Source: Bacteroidota bacterium (GTDB lineage Bacteria; Bacteroidota; Bacteroidia; NORP154). Taken from it: a DNA stretch of 14,461 nucleotides. A model generated the notes under the pieces. It worked only from the letters and a program-made list of their open reading frames with translations. It searched no databases and was not told the origin of the DNA. The stretch spans positions 1 to 14,461 of the forward strand of contig NVRZ01000006.1 of assembly GCA_002401055.1 (NCBI GenBank), given 5' to 3'. Shown here piece after piece: positions 14,379 through 14,461 of this stretch; within the stretch, counting starts at the first letter, position 1; each line of letters begins with the position of its first letter. A program made the translations under genes and the position numbers.

Positions 14379-14461
14379 TTACGCCTTCTTGAATTCATAA
14401 TCATGTAATTTGAATTCATTTTTGCATCCAAGTTCAATAAAAATAGCCCCTGAGATGATAT
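14379..14461 (-). CDS. possible C-terminal end of an unidentified gene (enters from the right edge)
   Basis: The minus-strand frame reads IISGAIFIELG then CKNEFKLHDYEFKKA and stops at TAA (14381-14379). The mix of a hydrophobic strand and a charged tail looks like a real C-terminus, more so than the other two frames, one of which stops at once. The IEL...KL.DY pattern is faintly like the end of an adenine phosphoribosyltransferase, but the spacing is off by one and I do not claim that family. It would lie 46 bp upstream of the chimeric frame on the same strand. Confidence 0.35.
   Translation of the reverse strand, partial: IISGAIFIELGCKNEFKLHDYEFKKA

Noticed and set aside
1..14461. CRISPR array, prophage, insertion sequence or defence island.
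   Set aside because: No spaced direct repeats, transposase, integrase, phage or nuclease-system genes are visible on either strand.

Overview
The window is mostly one intact Bacteroidota-type chromosomal segment of housekeeping genes, roughly 556 to 13549, probably Flavobacteriales-like. Grounds: the protein types (short MgtE, an insertion-bearing PGDH-like dehydrogenase, Bacteroidota ECF sigma, class I FBPase, a b5-less front-end desaturase), mostly weak Shine-Dalgarno sequences, and exact Bacteroidota -7 boxes (TAnnTTTG) before the GNAT, desaturase and mgtE genes. The order rsmA-mgtE-hydroxyacid dehydrogenase / lysC-GNAT / fbp resembles flavobacterial neighbourhoods from memory; this was not searched.

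Layout, left to right. 1-~555 (minus strand, very AT-rich): the start of a lipoprotein gene and a 5'-truncated family 4 uracil-DNA glycosylase, both looking more like Campylobacterota (Arcobacter/Sulfurimonas type) than Bacteroidota. ~556-639: the last ~27 codons of a DUF4286-type gene, directly coupled to rsmA. 639-3911 (+): rsmA, mgtE, a PGDH-like dehydrogenase. 3961-5723 (-): a GNAT gene overlapping lysC by 4 bp. 5849-7127 (+): a small hypothetical, an ECF sigma factor and a small membrane protein. 7285-11743 (+): fbp and mfd. 11744-11860: an intergenic inverted-repeat element between convergent genes. 11861-12970 (-): a fatty acid desaturase. 13055-14332 (-): one open frame that joins the front of a secreted choice-of-anchor-J type protein to the back half of the MeaB GTPase. 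14379-14461 (-): probably the C-terminus of a further gene.

The main result is a pair of mid-gene joins. At ~550-562 a truncated glycosylase gene meets a truncated DUF4286 gene tail to tail across strands; at ~13550 a secreted protein meets MeaB in frame, with the MeaB P-loop and the secreted protein's C-terminus both missing. Two such joins bracketing an otherwise ordinary 13-kb block make a chimeric assembly or amplification product the leading explanation; real recombination is the alternative, and read data would decide. I see no CRISPR array, transposase, tRNA, rRNA or recognisable new defence system. The least explained native parts are the hypothetical/sigma/membrane-protein trio and the dyad in the divergent promoter region before it. 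No gene-free stretch exceeds 300 bases; the longest, 7128-7284, shows nothing beyond a weak hairpin at its left edge.
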